Part shown: positions 28,024 to 35,958 of the stretch, piece by piece
How positions within the stretch are numbered: position 1 is the first letter of the stretch
Layout of the letters: the number at the start of each line of letters is the position of its first letter
Origin: Alkalibacter mobilis
GTDB lineage: Bacteria > Bacillota > Clostridia > Eubacteriales > Alkalibacteraceae
Assembly (NCBI RefSeq): GCF_015594845.1
Contig: NZ_JADNRK010000009.1
Coordinates: 32,014 to 96,013, forward strand
Length of the DNA: 64,000 nt
Direction of reading: 5' to 3'
Translations under genes and position numbers: made by a program
The notes under the pieces: model-generated
What the model saw: the letters and a program-made list of their open reading frames with translations, nothing else
What the model was told of the DNA's origin: nothing
The model's database searches: none

Positions 28024-28050
28024 AAACAAAAGGGACGGTTCTTTTTGTTT
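28024..28050 (+). repeat. Palindromic repeat A, copy 2
   Basis: 27-bp copy identical to copy 1 and in the same orientation, on the promoter side of the helicase gene. Confidence 0.9.
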
Positions 28051-28078
28051 CTTTACAAGCATTATAGCTCAACAAAAA

Positions 28079-28116
28079 GAGCCTCACTTTCAACTAATCG
28101 TATAAAAGTCAGGCTC
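28079..28116 (-). terminator. Terminator after the FAD oxidase gene
   Basis: GAGCCTGACTTT/AAAGTGAGGCTC arms (28105-28116 with 28079-28090, one mismatch) on the minus strand followed by TTTTTGTTG. Confidence 0.75.
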
Positions 28117-28131
28117 AATAAATTTTAAATT

Positions 28132-29502
28132 CTACATTACAAAATCGTTGGTCTCTTCTTTATCAGATCCGTTTTCCAATCCTCTGGCAGCTCTGCAAGT
28201 TTTATCATAAAGATCCCTGAATATGCAATCCGGGTCAGTTCTCATTTTGACGTTATAGTAATTTTCTTTATTCCATATGCTCCAAAATTCCTTTTCAGAG
28301 TATAAGTTTGTCGAAATAAGAGTTTTTATGGCACCTATCTCAGAAAGTTTATTTTCCAAAATTTTATAATAGTATTCTGGATTTTTTCTTCTCATGCCAT
28401 ATAGAGCAATATCGAGAAATAGCTCATCCTCGACGTTTTTCAAGAAATCGTCTGATATCCACTCGTATTTATGGACAACCTTGTACGGTACACACCACAA
28501 GGGAAAATGATTTATCTCCTTAATATACCATTCGGTAAACTCTTCCATTTTTGAAAAGGGAATAAATGTATCAAGTGTAACCGGAATACTGTCTGGAGGA
28601 ATAATTTTTCTGAAAGTATTGGCGAATTTCAGAGCATTATTGGAATTCATCGCCCTTCCAAATAATAACCTGCAAACTAACGATTTAGGATGCACGTTCG
28701 TAACCCCTTTGTTGTATCTGAAAAAATAGTCCGAAGTCTCCAGATAATCCTCCTGACGTTTTGAGGTGCTCAAGTAATAAATTCTCATCCAGTCATAATT
28801 GTGGGTATATGGAGCTTCATCAACAAACTCTCCGGCACTCAAAACATACTCGTTCGGTGAATGAATTATTCCATCCATAAAATCGAGGTCTTTTTTAATG
28901 TAATGATCCCAGATTTCTGCCTTGTACTCTTCAAGAGTCTTACATTTGTGATATGTTACTTTAACGAACTTTTTTGCAGGTAAAAGTCTAAATTTAAGCA
29001 ACGTGATTATACCCAAAGTTCCGAATGTACCATGCATCATCTGAAATATAAGTTTATTCTCATTGTTGGGAGTACATTTAAGCACCTCTCCTTTTGCAGT
29101 TACGACCTCATATTCTATGCAACTGTCATGAAATCCCCCTAATTTATATGACATTGATTCTATAGAGCAACCTGCAACCGCTCCACCTATTGTTATTGTC
29201 TTAAGCTCAGAAACTACTGCAGGTACAAGATCATGCTTTAATGTGGCTGCAACAAGTTTCTCAAAAGTCACTCCTGGTTCAGCAATACAAGTACGATTTT
29301 CTACGTCAATTAATATTATTTCATCGAGATCGCTGATATCAAGCTTATCATCCGAGTATTTCTTGTCTTTTGGCTTAGGTACGGTATGAGAAACTGTTCT
29401 TTTTCTCAAACTCAAAGGTGAAGTTGTTTTACGTTCCCTCAATTCTTGAACAATCCTGTTGATTTTAACATCATGTGAATTCATGTCCGTTCTCATCCCC
29501 AT
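28132..29502 (-). CDS. FAD-linked oxidase (DHCR24/DLD-like, FAD_binding_4)
   Basis: A 456-residue FAD-binding protein of the vanillyl-alcohol-oxidase/D-lactate-dehydrogenase superfamily. The FAD segment is visible: CIAEPGVTFEKL, LKTITIGGAVAGCSIESMSY, and the GTFGTLGIITLLKF PP-type segment. Its C-terminal half resembles DHCR24-like (sterol reductase) proteins more than glycolate oxidases. The substrate is unknown; a sterol/terpenoid or lactate type oxidation is possible. The start may be ATG 29502 or ATG 29484. It follows repeat copies on both sides and is not obviously in an operon. Confidence 0.75.
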   Translation of the reverse strand: MGMRTDMNSHDVKINRIVQELRERKTTSPLSLRKRTVSHTVPKPKDKKYSDDKLDISDLDEIILIDVENRTCIAEPGVTFEKLVAATLKHDLVPAVVSELKTITIGGAVAGCSIESMSYKLGGFHDSCIEYEVVTAKGEVLKCTPNNENKLIFQMMHGTFGTLGIITLLKFRLLPAKKFVKVTYHKCKTLEEYKAEIWDHYIKKDLDFMDGIIHSPNEYVLSAGEFVDEAPYTHNYDWMRIYYLSTSKRQEDYLETSDYFFRYNKGVTNVHPKSLVCRLLFGRAMNSNNALKFANTFRKIIPPDSIPVTLDTFIPFSKMEEFTEWYIKEINHFPLWCVPYKVVHKYEWISDDFLKNVEDELFLDIALYGMRRKNPEYYYKILENKLSEIGAIKTLISTNLYSEKEFWSIWNKENYYNVKMRTDPDCIFRDLYDKTCRAARGLENGSDKEETNDFVM

Positions 29503-29633
29503 TCATTTAGGCTGTTGCGAAGACAAATCTAATAATTAACTGTTCTTGTTAATTCCAATAGTAGAAATTGACTGAACCTTAAACATTTGTATATTTATAC
29601 CCTCACCTATACAATATAAATCTATTATAGTGA

Positions 29634-29660
29634 AAACAAAAAGAACCGTCCCTTTTGTTC
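29634..29660 (-). repeat. Palindromic repeat A, copy 3 (inverted relative to copies 1 and 2)
   Basis: AAACAAAAAGAACCGTCCCT followed by TTTGTTC; one base differs from the others at the last position. Located between the FAD oxidase and the EAL-HDOD gene. Confidence 0.85.
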
Positions 29661-29677
29661 CTTTCCTTTTGCTCTTT

Positions 29678-30889
29678 TTAATAAATCATGTCCATTATTT
29701 CCTTTGACCATTTCACCGACTCCAAATAATGATCGTATATGGCATTTTGTTCAATATTGATTTCTTTTGCCAGGGAATCTATTTCTGACCACTCACCTAT
29801 TTCGTATGCTTCAATGATTTTTTTTATAATGGATAACTCTCCTTGGCTTAGAACAAGGGCATTGGAAACTTTTGGGGATAAAGTAATATCTTTTAACGCA
29901 TCTTCCATATCCATATCCAGGATTGCATCGATAGTACTGAAAAGCCCCATTATTGCTGCTTCATGTTTTGATTTTTTCAGATTGCTTGATAAAGCTATCA
30001 GCTCCGACAACTTTGAACGAATCAAAGAAATGCGTACAAGTTCCTTAGGTTTGTTTACGCCCAATTCCTGGATCATCAATACCTTGATCCACCTCTCCAA
30101 TTCTTTTAATCCCATAAATGTCAATGCCCGTTTGATTGAATAGATCAGGTCATCTCCTACCCTTGCACTAACAACTCTCAATAATCTATATGCAAGATTA
30201 ACATCCATCTCAATTATTTCCGCCAATTTTTGATACGATGGTTCCTCATAATCAAGTTCTTGAAGGATCCTTAGATATTGGATTTTTGTCGTCGTTATTG
30301 TTTCATTCTTTTGTCCGACTACTGAAGGCTTGCTGAAAAAATAACCCTGAAATAATTTAAAACCCATTTCCTTGGCTTTCAAAAACTCCTCTTCCGTTTC
30401 AATTTTCTCTGCCAATAAGATTTTTCTATCTTTTAAAGCTTTTTCCACACTAATTTCTATTGTCTCCAAAGGAGTAGCGATTATATCATGTTTAATAATA
30501 TCTGCATATTTTACCAAGGGATACTCTTCGTAGCTCTCAACAAAATCATCCAGAGCGATTTCATAACCATTGTTTGACAAGCACTGAATTCTCTCTATAA
30601 GCAAAGGGTCCAATTCAACATTCTCAAGCACCTCTATGACCAGCCTATTTTTATCCAACAATTCTACCAGATCCAATTCCAAGAGTTCTCTGTTAAAATT
30701 TATAAAGGCCCTTTTGTTCTCTACAATGGTTTCTATTCCTGATTCGAACAAGCTTGTTATTATGCTTGCAGTAGCCTGGGTTTCTGTGGCACCTCCAAAT
30801 CCGCTTGAGTCCCTTTCCAATCTGAATAGCAATTCATATCCGTATACATCTTTATTGGTTTTAAATATTGGTTGTCTTGCGATATACAT
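29678..30889 (-). CDS. EAL-HDOD protein with degenerate EAL motif
   Basis: A 403-residue signalling protein of the YuxH/CdgJ class: an EAL domain (MYIARQPIFKTNKDVYGYEL) and a C-terminal HDOD domain (about 200-400, containing LAEIIEMDVNLAYRLLRVVS and RALTFMGLKELERWIKVLM). The EAL signature reads ELLFR and most catalytic acidic residues are missing, so it likely does not degrade c-di-GMP but acts as an effector. ATG 30889 (GAGG six bases upstream) is preferred to the TTG at 30925, and it matches the MYIARQPIF start of this family. It overlaps no neighbour. Confidence 0.88.
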   Translation of the reverse strand: MYIARQPIFKTNKDVYGYELLFRLERDSSGFGGATETQATASIITSLFESGIETIVENKRAFINFNRELLELDLVELLDKNRLVIEVLENVELDPLLIERIQCLSNNGYEIALDDFVESYEEYPLVKYADIIKHDIIATPLETIEISVEKALKDRKILLAEKIETEEEFLKAKEMGFKLFQGYFFSKPSVVGQKNETITTTKIQYLRILQELDYEEPSYQKLAEIIEMDVNLAYRLLRVVSARVGDDLIYSIKRALTFMGLKELERWIKVLMIQELGVNKPKELVRISLIRSKLSELIALSSNLKKSKHEAAIMGLFSTIDAILDMDMEDALKDITLSPKVSNALVLSQGELSIIKKIIEAYEIGEWSEIDSLAKEINIEQNAIYDHYLESVKWSKEIMDMIY

Positions 30890-31008
30890 GCTTAACCTCA
30901 CATAAACTTTTTTTAACTTACTCAATTATTATATCAGTAGAGACGGATTCTTACTATGTTTTGGTTCAATTATCGATCATTCTATTTTCTAAATCGATTA
31001 GTGATGGT

Positions 31009-31064
31009 AAACAAAAAAACAAACAAAAAGAACCGTCCCTTTTGTTTGTCCCTTTTGTTTGTTT
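31009..31064 (-). repeat. Palindromic repeat A, copy 4 (with partial duplications on both sides)
   Basis: 27-bp core at 31021-31047 with an extra AAACAAAAAAAC before it and GTCCCTTTTGTTTG after it. Partial tandem growth resembles copy 1. Confidence 0.85.
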
Positions 31065-31068
31065 TACA

Positions 31069-31233
31069 TCATTTTATATCACATTCACCGGTATTTTGTA
31101 TCCCACCACTGCAACTAGTGTTGTATGGACAGGATGCGCAACCTCCACCTTTTTTCTTATCTTTGTAAATTTTGTAAACAGCACTTGAAATGATCATTCC
31201 TACTACTAAAAATACGATCAGATTCTCCAACAT
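31069..31233 (-). CDS. FeoB-associated Cys-rich membrane protein
   Basis: A 54-residue peptide with one membrane helix (MLENLIVFLVVGMIISSAVY) followed by a Cys-rich tail (GGGCASCPYNTSCSGG). This is the pattern of the small FeoB-associated protein family found next to feoB in Firmicutes; it probably helps iron transfer at the membrane. Its ATG is two bases after the feoB stop codon, so it is translated with feoB. Confidence 0.85.
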   Translation of the reverse strand: MLENLIVFLVVGMIISSAVYKIYKDKKKGGGCASCPYNTSCSGGIQNTGECDIK

Positions 31234-31234
31234 C

Positions 31235-33235
31235 TTAACCCAACTCCTTTAAAGCTTCGTATTCTTCTTGATTATTTCTCTGCATCAAGTAAAAAATGAT
31301 CCCAATGATGAATGCTACGGCTATAAGACCTGGTACAAAAGCGTTTCCAAATGAACCTGTCGTTATCAATGTGCCCACCTGGTATACAATAAATGAAACA
31401 ACGTAACCCATACTCAATTGGAAAGCGATTCCTCCCCAAAGCCATTTTCTGCTTTCCATTTCTGCATTCATGGCTCCGATAGCTGCAAAACATGGTGGTG
31501 TAAACAGATTGAACATTAAATAAGCCAAAGCTGCCACAGAGCTCAATCCCATGATCGAAGCTACATCATTTGCTCCTGATACTAAGGCCAACTCTTCAGT
31601 ATCTATAAAGTTGCTGATTCCATATACAACTGCCAAGGTGCCAACCACATTCTCTTTTGCTATAAACCCGGTAATGGCTGCAGCTGCCAATTGCCACACA
31701 CCAAATCCCAAAGGCAATAATAAGTATGCAAACGGATTTGCGAGACTGGCTAGAATACTTGTATTTTCCATACCTTCCGCCACAAGCTGAAAATTCCAGT
31801 TGAAAGTCTGCATTATTTGTATGGCTGCGTTACAAACAAGAATTATTGTTGCTGCCTTAATTATGAAGGCTTTTGCTCTTGACATCATAGAGACATATGC
31901 TCTTTTGATGCTGGGCAGTCTATATTCCGGCAATTCCATAATGAAATAAGATTTTGCAGAACTTTCTTTGGTTATTCTTCGAACGATCAGAGCTCCACCG
32001 ATAATTATTCCTATGCCTACAAAATACATTGATGTACCTACCCATGCGGCGTTTTCAAAAAACACCCCGGAAAATAATGCGATCACTGGCAGTTTTGCAC
32101 CACAAGGCATAAAAGGAGTCAACATGGCTGTAGTTCGCCGTTGTCTTTCATCTCTAATTGTTCGAGTAGCCATAACGCCGGGTATTGCACATCCGGTACC
32201 TATTATCATCGGTATGATAGACTTTCCTGAAAGTCCAACTTTTTTTAGATATCTGTCCATAACTACTGCTACTCTGGCCATGTAGCCACTGTCTTCCAAC
32301 AAGGCAAGTTGAAAGAACAAAACCATGATCAATGGCAGAAAACCAATCAGTGCTCCCACACCGCCTATGATTCCGTCCAAAAGCAGAGTGCTCAATAGAG
32401 GTGATATATTTTCACCCATTATCCCGTCTACAAAAACGTACAATTTATCGATCCAACCAACAAAATAGTCTGCAATCAATGGTCCTAGCCAACTTTGAGA
32501 AATAGAAAACACCAAGTAGATAACAGCTGCAAATATTGGTATGCCCAATATTTTGTTGGCAACTATTCGATCAATGGCATCTTGTCTGGTCTGTTTTTTA
32601 CTTTCTACTTCCCTAATTTCCGTTTCTTTTACCAACTTGTCTACAAATCTGAATCGTTCCTTATCTTTGGCTTCGTATGCTTTTTTATCCAACTCATCAT
32701 TATTCAAAATAGAGCTTTGGAAAGGTGCTTTTTGTCCTTTTCCGGAAACTTTCACTGCCTGGTCTATGATTTCAACCATTCCCTTCTTTAGGATGGATGA
32801 AGTTTCAACAACCGGACAACCTAGTTTTTTTGACAGTACTTTTAAATTTATAGTGATTCCTTTATTTTTCAGCAAATCAATTTTGTTTAGTGCAACTACG
32901 ACAGGTATTCCCAACTCAAGCAGTTGCGTTGTTAATAAGAGACTTCTACTTAAATTTGTGGCATCCACAATATTTATAATAACATCAGGTTGTTCATTTT
33001 TGACAAAATTACTTGTGATGCTTTCTTCAGAAGAATATGGAGACATTGAATATGCACCAGGTAAATCAACGATTCGAATTTTCGTACCGGTTTTGTTCCA
33101 ATCTCCTTTAACGTCTCCCTCTTTTTTATCTACTGTTACACCAGCCCAGTTTCCTACATGTTCCACTTTCCCGGTTATAACATTGAATAAAGTTGTTTTT
33201 CCGCTATTTGGGTTTCCTGTTAATGCTATTCTCAT
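31235..33235 (-). CDS. feoB: Ferrous iron transporter FeoB
   Basis: GTP-dependent Fe(II) permease in the cytoplasmic membrane, 666 residues. N-terminal G domain: G1 GNPNSGKTTLF (7-17), G2 VGNWAGVTV, G3 DLPGAYSM, NKIDLL; then the Feo channel with gate motifs around residues 280-460 (MALLEDSGYMAR-like LLEDSGYMARVAV and GCAIPG). Ribosome site AGGAGG. The upstream gap to feoA contains a promoter and a candidate metal-repressor operator at 33281-33296. Confidence 0.97.
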   Translation of the reverse strand: MRIALTGNPNSGKTTLFNVITGKVEHVGNWAGVTVDKKEGDVKGDWNKTGTKIRIVDLPGAYSMSPYSSEESITSNFVKNEQPDVIINIVDATNLSRSLLLTTQLLELGIPVVVALNKIDLLKNKGITINLKVLSKKLGCPVVETSSILKKGMVEIIDQAVKVSGKGQKAPFQSSILNNDELDKKAYEAKDKERFRFVDKLVKETEIREVESKKQTRQDAIDRIVANKILGIPIFAAVIYLVFSISQSWLGPLIADYFVGWIDKLYVFVDGIMGENISPLLSTLLLDGIIGGVGALIGFLPLIMVLFFQLALLEDSGYMARVAVVMDRYLKKVGLSGKSIIPMIIGTGCAIPGVMATRTIRDERQRRTTAMLTPFMPCGAKLPVIALFSGVFFENAAWVGTSMYFVGIGIIIGGALIVRRITKESSAKSYFIMELPEYRLPSIKRAYVSMMSRAKAFIIKAATIILVCNAAIQIMQTFNWNFQLVAEGMENTSILASLANPFAYLLLPLGFGVWQLAAAAITGFIAKENVVGTLAVVYGISNFIDTEELALVSGANDVASIMGLSSVAALAYLMFNLFTPPCFAAIGAMNAEMESRKWLWGGIAFQLSMGYVVSFIVYQVGTLITTGSFGNAFVPGLIAVAFIIGIIFYLMQRNNQEEYEALKELG

Positions 33236-33257
33236 TGGTGACCTCCTAAGGTATAAT

Positions 33258-33296
33258 ATTATAAGTTCATAAGTTTAATTGTTAGACTAAGTTAAC
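33258..33296 (-). promoter_or_regulatory. Promoter and candidate metal-repressor operator before feoB
   Basis: TATAAT at 33263-33258 (minus) and, upstream of it, GTTAACTTAGTCTAAC (33296-33281), similar to the inverted repeat over the dtxR promoter. The -35 is poor. The operator overlaps the expected -35 region, fitting repression. Confidence 0.4.
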
Positions 33297-33346
33297 TTTT
33301 ACTTTAAAATTTTTTTCTCTTACGCAAAAGCAACATAATCCGGGTC

Positions 33347-33655
33347 TTATTCAGTATTTCCGATCCGGATTACACTTGCCAATTGTGAATCTATGCTGTA
33401 TCTGGCATCTTTTATATGAATTATATAATTATCTGCCAAAGCTGAAATCAATGTGATTTTCTCTCCTTCAAAACATCCCAAAGTAAAAAGAAAGTCTTTC
33501 ATTACTTGATCTTCAGTATCAATTCCTTTTATTTCATATGTTGCGTCAATTGCCGCATGAGTTAGATTGATTTTGGCTTCTATGTTGGTTTCTTTAATTT
33601 TCCCATGACGATTTCGCTTTCGTCTAAATAATCCACTACCCATTGTCAATTCCAT
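33347..33655 (-). CDS. feoA: FeoA-like iron transport protein
   Basis: A 102-residue SH3-like protein that assists FeoB. The family core is LFTLGCFEGEKITLISALADNYI and ARYSIDSQLASVIRI. It has about 20 extra N-terminal residues (MELTMGSGLFRRKRNRHGKI), longer than most FeoA. GGGGAGG six bases before ATG. It lies between the repressor gene and feoB in the operon. Confidence 0.88.
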   Translation of the reverse strand: MELTMGSGLFRRKRNRHGKIKETNIEAKINLTHAAIDATYEIKGIDTEDQVMKDFLFTLGCFEGEKITLISALADNYIIHIKDARYSIDSQLASVIRIGNTE

Positions 33656-33671
33656 ATTAACCTCCCCATTT

Positions 33672-34058
33672 CTATTTTCCTGCCAATTGATCTATTTCTT
33701 CCAAATACATTTCGATTGCCTTTATCATTTCGTCACTTATGATGTGTTCCATCTTGCAAGCATTTTTTGCAGCTTCAGATGGGTTCAATTTCAATGATTT
33801 TTCCAAGAAACGTGAAATCGAATAATGCTTTTTGACGATCTCCCTGGAGATTGTCTCCCCTTTATCTGTTAATGTAATATGTCCGTAAGTTTCCTTATTG
33901 ACCAATCCTTCTTCTTTTAATTGATTCATGGTCTTAGAAACACTAGCTTTCGAAACATTCATCATGTTTGCTATGTCTATAACATGGGCATGTCCATGAT
34001 TTTCTTGTATAAAATAGATTGTTTCTAGATACATTTCTACAGACTCACTTAGATTCAT
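33672..34058 (-). CDS. DtxR/MntR-family metal-dependent repressor
   Basis: A 128-residue DNA-binding protein: winged helix-turn-helix (VIDIANMMNVSKASVSKTMN, LVNKETYGHITLTDKG) followed by the dimerisation/metal-binding domain (CKMEHIISDEMIKAIEMYLE). It senses Fe or Mn and likely represses the feo operon, of which it is the first gene. The frame extends to 34076, but ATG 34058 has an AGGAG site seven bases upstream and fits better. A palindromic GTTAAC repeat overlaps its promoter. Confidence 0.9.
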   Translation of the reverse strand: MNLSESVEMYLETIYFIQENHGHAHVIDIANMMNVSKASVSKTMNQLKEEGLVNKETYGHITLTDKGETISREIVKKHYSISRFLEKSLKLNPSEAAKNACKMEHIISDEMIKAIEMYLEEIDQLAGK

Positions 34059-34079
34059 ATTACATCTCCTTGGCATTTT

Positions 34080-34132
34080 GTTAACTCAGGTTAACTTATT
34101 AACAGTTTAATACACATTGTTATACTTGTCAA
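34080..34132 (-). promoter_or_regulatory. Promoter and operator of the dtxR-feoAB operon
   Basis: TTGACA at 34132-34127 and TAAACT at 34109-34104 on the minus strand, 17 bases apart. Just downstream is GTTAAC-N4-GTTAAC (34080-34095), covering the start region where a repressor would block transcription. Confidence 0.6.
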
Positions 34133-34338
34133 ACTTTTTTTCGTATGATGACAACGAAAACTTTCAATATTACCTTATTCGTTTTCAATAAACTCTTTAC
34201 AGTTATCTCGCCTTTTTCATAAACAAAACTGTCCATTAGCTCTTGGCTTGCAAAATGAAGTACACTTATTTTCAAAATCCAGTGCTCTAAAAAATATGTT
34301 AAACTCAAATTACGACTAATGACTTCTAATTCAAATGC

Positions 34339-34365
34339 AAACAAAAAGAACCGTCCCTGCTGTTT
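34339..34365 (-). repeat. Palindromic repeat A, copy 5 (diverged)
   Basis: Same 27-bp unit but with CCTGCTGTTT at the right end instead of CCTTTTGTTT. Located in a 409-base gap between the repressor gene and the BFD-like gene, where I see no other gene. Confidence 0.8.
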
Positions 34366-34466
34366 TACTGCTGTTTTGTTTTTTTAAGCAACTTGACAAT
34401 CAATCTTAAATATCAGAAAATGAAAAGTAGTACATTATTACAATATGAAATCAGGAGGCGTTTTTT

Positions 34467-34811
34467 ATGGCAGCAAACAGAATCATTTGTACGACTAACG
34501 ATGTGGATTACATTGCAATTAGAAGGGCTATGATCGGCGGTGCAAGAACTGTCAATGATTTAAAGGAAAAAATTTGTGTGTGTGGTGAATGTGAAGGGTG
34601 CAAAACAGAATTGCCGATCATTTTATCTACCGTGTGCGGATGTGAAAAGGTTTCTTACGATGCGGTTTTAGCTGCTATAAAAGCTGGTGCTGATACTGTA
34701 GAGAAAGTTGGAGAAGCTACAAAAGCCGGAACCGGAATCGACAAGGAAACCGGTGAACCTTGTGGTCGTTGTAAACCACTTATCCAAAACATGATCGATC
34801 TTGGGAGATAA
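34467..34811 (+). CDS. BFD-like [2Fe-2S] protein (two BFD-like parts)
   Basis: A 114-residue protein with cysteine motifs of the bacterioferritin-associated ferredoxin family: KICVCGECEGC in the first half (about 38-48), STVCGCEK, and CGRCKPLIQNMI at the end, in all eight cysteines, giving room for two BFD domains side by side. It may donate electrons for iron mobilisation or act with a nitrite/sulfite-type reductase. It starts a plus-strand unit divergent from the feo operon, which fits an iron-related function. AGGAGG eight bases before ATG. Confidence 0.75.
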   Translation: MAANRIICTTNDVDYIAIRRAMIGGARTVNDLKEKICVCGECEGCKTELPIILSTVCGCEKVSYDAVLAAIKAGADTVEKVGEATKAGTGIDKETGEPCGRCKPLIQNMIDLGR

Positions 34812-34888
34812 AAATAAGCTTACCGTTGACTTTATTTGACTAAATATAATGGGTAAATATCAGGTATTACGAATTGAGGAGAATAGAG

Positions 34889-35260
34889 ATGGGAATAGGT
34901 GCGTTTTCATTAAGTTTAGCAGTCGAAGATATCCATAAATCAAAAGTATTTTATGAAGCATTAGGTTTTGAGGCTTTTCATGGCGATATAGCTGAAAACT
35001 GGTTGATCATGAAAAATGATGACTGTGTCATTGGTCTATTCCAAGGCATGTTTGATAGCAATATCATGACATTCAACCCCGGTTGGAACAACAACGCAGA
35101 AGCACTTGAAGAATTCACAGATATTCGTGACCTTCAAAAAGAGTTGATCGACAAAGGCATCTCCTTTGTTGAAAAAGCCGACCCACAAGGTTCAGGACCA
35201 GCTAGTTTTATGATTAAAGACCCTGATGGCAACACTATACTCGTAGATCAGCATGTGTAA
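34889..35260 (+). CDS. VOC-family (glyoxalase-like) protein
   Basis: A 123-residue vicinal-oxygen-chelate domain protein (GIGAFSLSLAVEDIHKSKVF, YEALGF, ending in PDGNTILVDQH). Members include glyoxalase I, dioxygenases and bleomycin-resistance-like proteins; the metal-binding residues are not clear here. ATG 34889 with GAGGAG eight bases before it is preferred to the TTG at 34874. A terminator follows directly. Confidence 0.8.
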   Translation: MGIGAFSLSLAVEDIHKSKVFYEALGFEAFHGDIAENWLIMKNDDCVIGLFQGMFDSNIMTFNPGWNNNAEALEEFTDIRDLQKELIDKGISFVEKADPQGSGPASFMIKDPDGNTILVDQHV

Positions 35261-35266
35261 AAAATC

Positions 35267-35303
35267 AAGCGATTCAACCGTTAACTGGGTGAATCGCTTT
35301 TTA
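35267..35303 (+). terminator. Terminator after the VOC gene
   Basis: AAGCGATTCA (35267-35276) pairs with TGAATCGCTT (35290-35299), followed by TTTTATA. Confidence 0.8.
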
Positions 35304-35317
35304 TAATCATACTCTCC

Positions 35318-35344
35318 AAACAAAAAGAACCGTCCCTTTTGTTT
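35318..35344 (-). repeat. Palindromic repeat A, copy 6
   Basis: Full 27-bp copy, followed by a partial GTCCCTTTT. Lies between the VOC gene and the ECF S-component gene. Confidence 0.85.
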
Positions 35345-35352
35345 CGTCCCTT

Positions 35353-35847
35353 TTATTCAACCATTCTTTTAGGCAGATAATGCACTACCAGTAAGGCAAC
35401 GCTCCCCCCCACCAGTGCTGTATAAAGCTGTGGCAAGGACAAAGTTGCTATGACTGGTGCCGGCAAATTAGGCATAAAGAACATAGCCAACAATCTTACT
35501 CCTCCGGCCAATACTATGAATTTTAAGACTGCAGCGATTATCAAACCAATGATTCGATTTTTCCGGCCAAACACCCAGAAAACCAATGAATAGGCACAAT
35601 TGCCCAATATGATAACTGGTACTACTGGAAAAAGCCCCATGATCCCCACAAGGAAAGCAATTATCGGTGTCAAGGAACCTACCACTACTGCTCCCCAGGG
35701 TCCTACCAATATTACGGACAATATTAACAACATGTTGATCAATGGTCCCACTACAGGCTGTGCAAATGGTGCAAGCCCTATTTGAATCACCAGTGCCAAT
35801 GCCAGCAATAATCCTGTTTTAGTTATAAATTCTACTTCTCTACTCAT
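35353..35847 (-). CDS. ECF transporter S-component-like membrane protein
   Basis: A 164-residue hydrophobic protein with about five helices, of the kind found in ECF vitamin/metal transporters (substrate-capture S components; MSREVEFITKTGLLLALALV, PFAQPVVGPLINMLLILSVI). No substrate can be named. It lies just beyond the hydA terminator on the same strand, so it is probably separately transcribed. AGGAG ribosome site. Confidence 0.65.
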   Translation of the reverse strand: MSREVEFITKTGLLLALALVIQIGLAPFAQPVVGPLINMLLILSVILVGPWGAVVVGSLTPIIAFLVGIMGLFPVVPVIILGNCAYSLVFWVFGRKNRIIGLIIAAVLKFIVLAGGVRLLAMFFMPNLPAPVIATLSLPQLYTALVGGSVALLVVHYLPKRMVE

Positions 35848-35924
35848 ATGTACTCCTCCAATGCAAGTTATCGTATAATGCTTCTCTATGATACTTTAAA
35901 GAATAATACCTTATTTTATACTTA

Positions 35925-35954
35925 AAAGAGCAGCGGCAGAAACCACTGCTCTTT
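35925..35954 (-). terminator. Terminator of the hydCBA operon
   Basis: AAAGAGCAG/CTGCTCTTT stem (arms 35946-35954 and 35925-35933) on the minus strand followed by TTAAGTAT. Confidence 0.75.
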
Positions 35955-35958
35955 GAAA

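Noticed and set aside
32541..33272. Plus-strand frame of 243 codons antisense to feoB
   Set aside because: Antisense shadow of a strongly conserved gene.
34129..34344. Minus-strand frame of 71 codons between the dtxR gene and the BFD-like gene
   Set aside because: It overlaps the well-supported promoter of the dtxR operon and part of repeat A, has no ribosome site and no family likeness.
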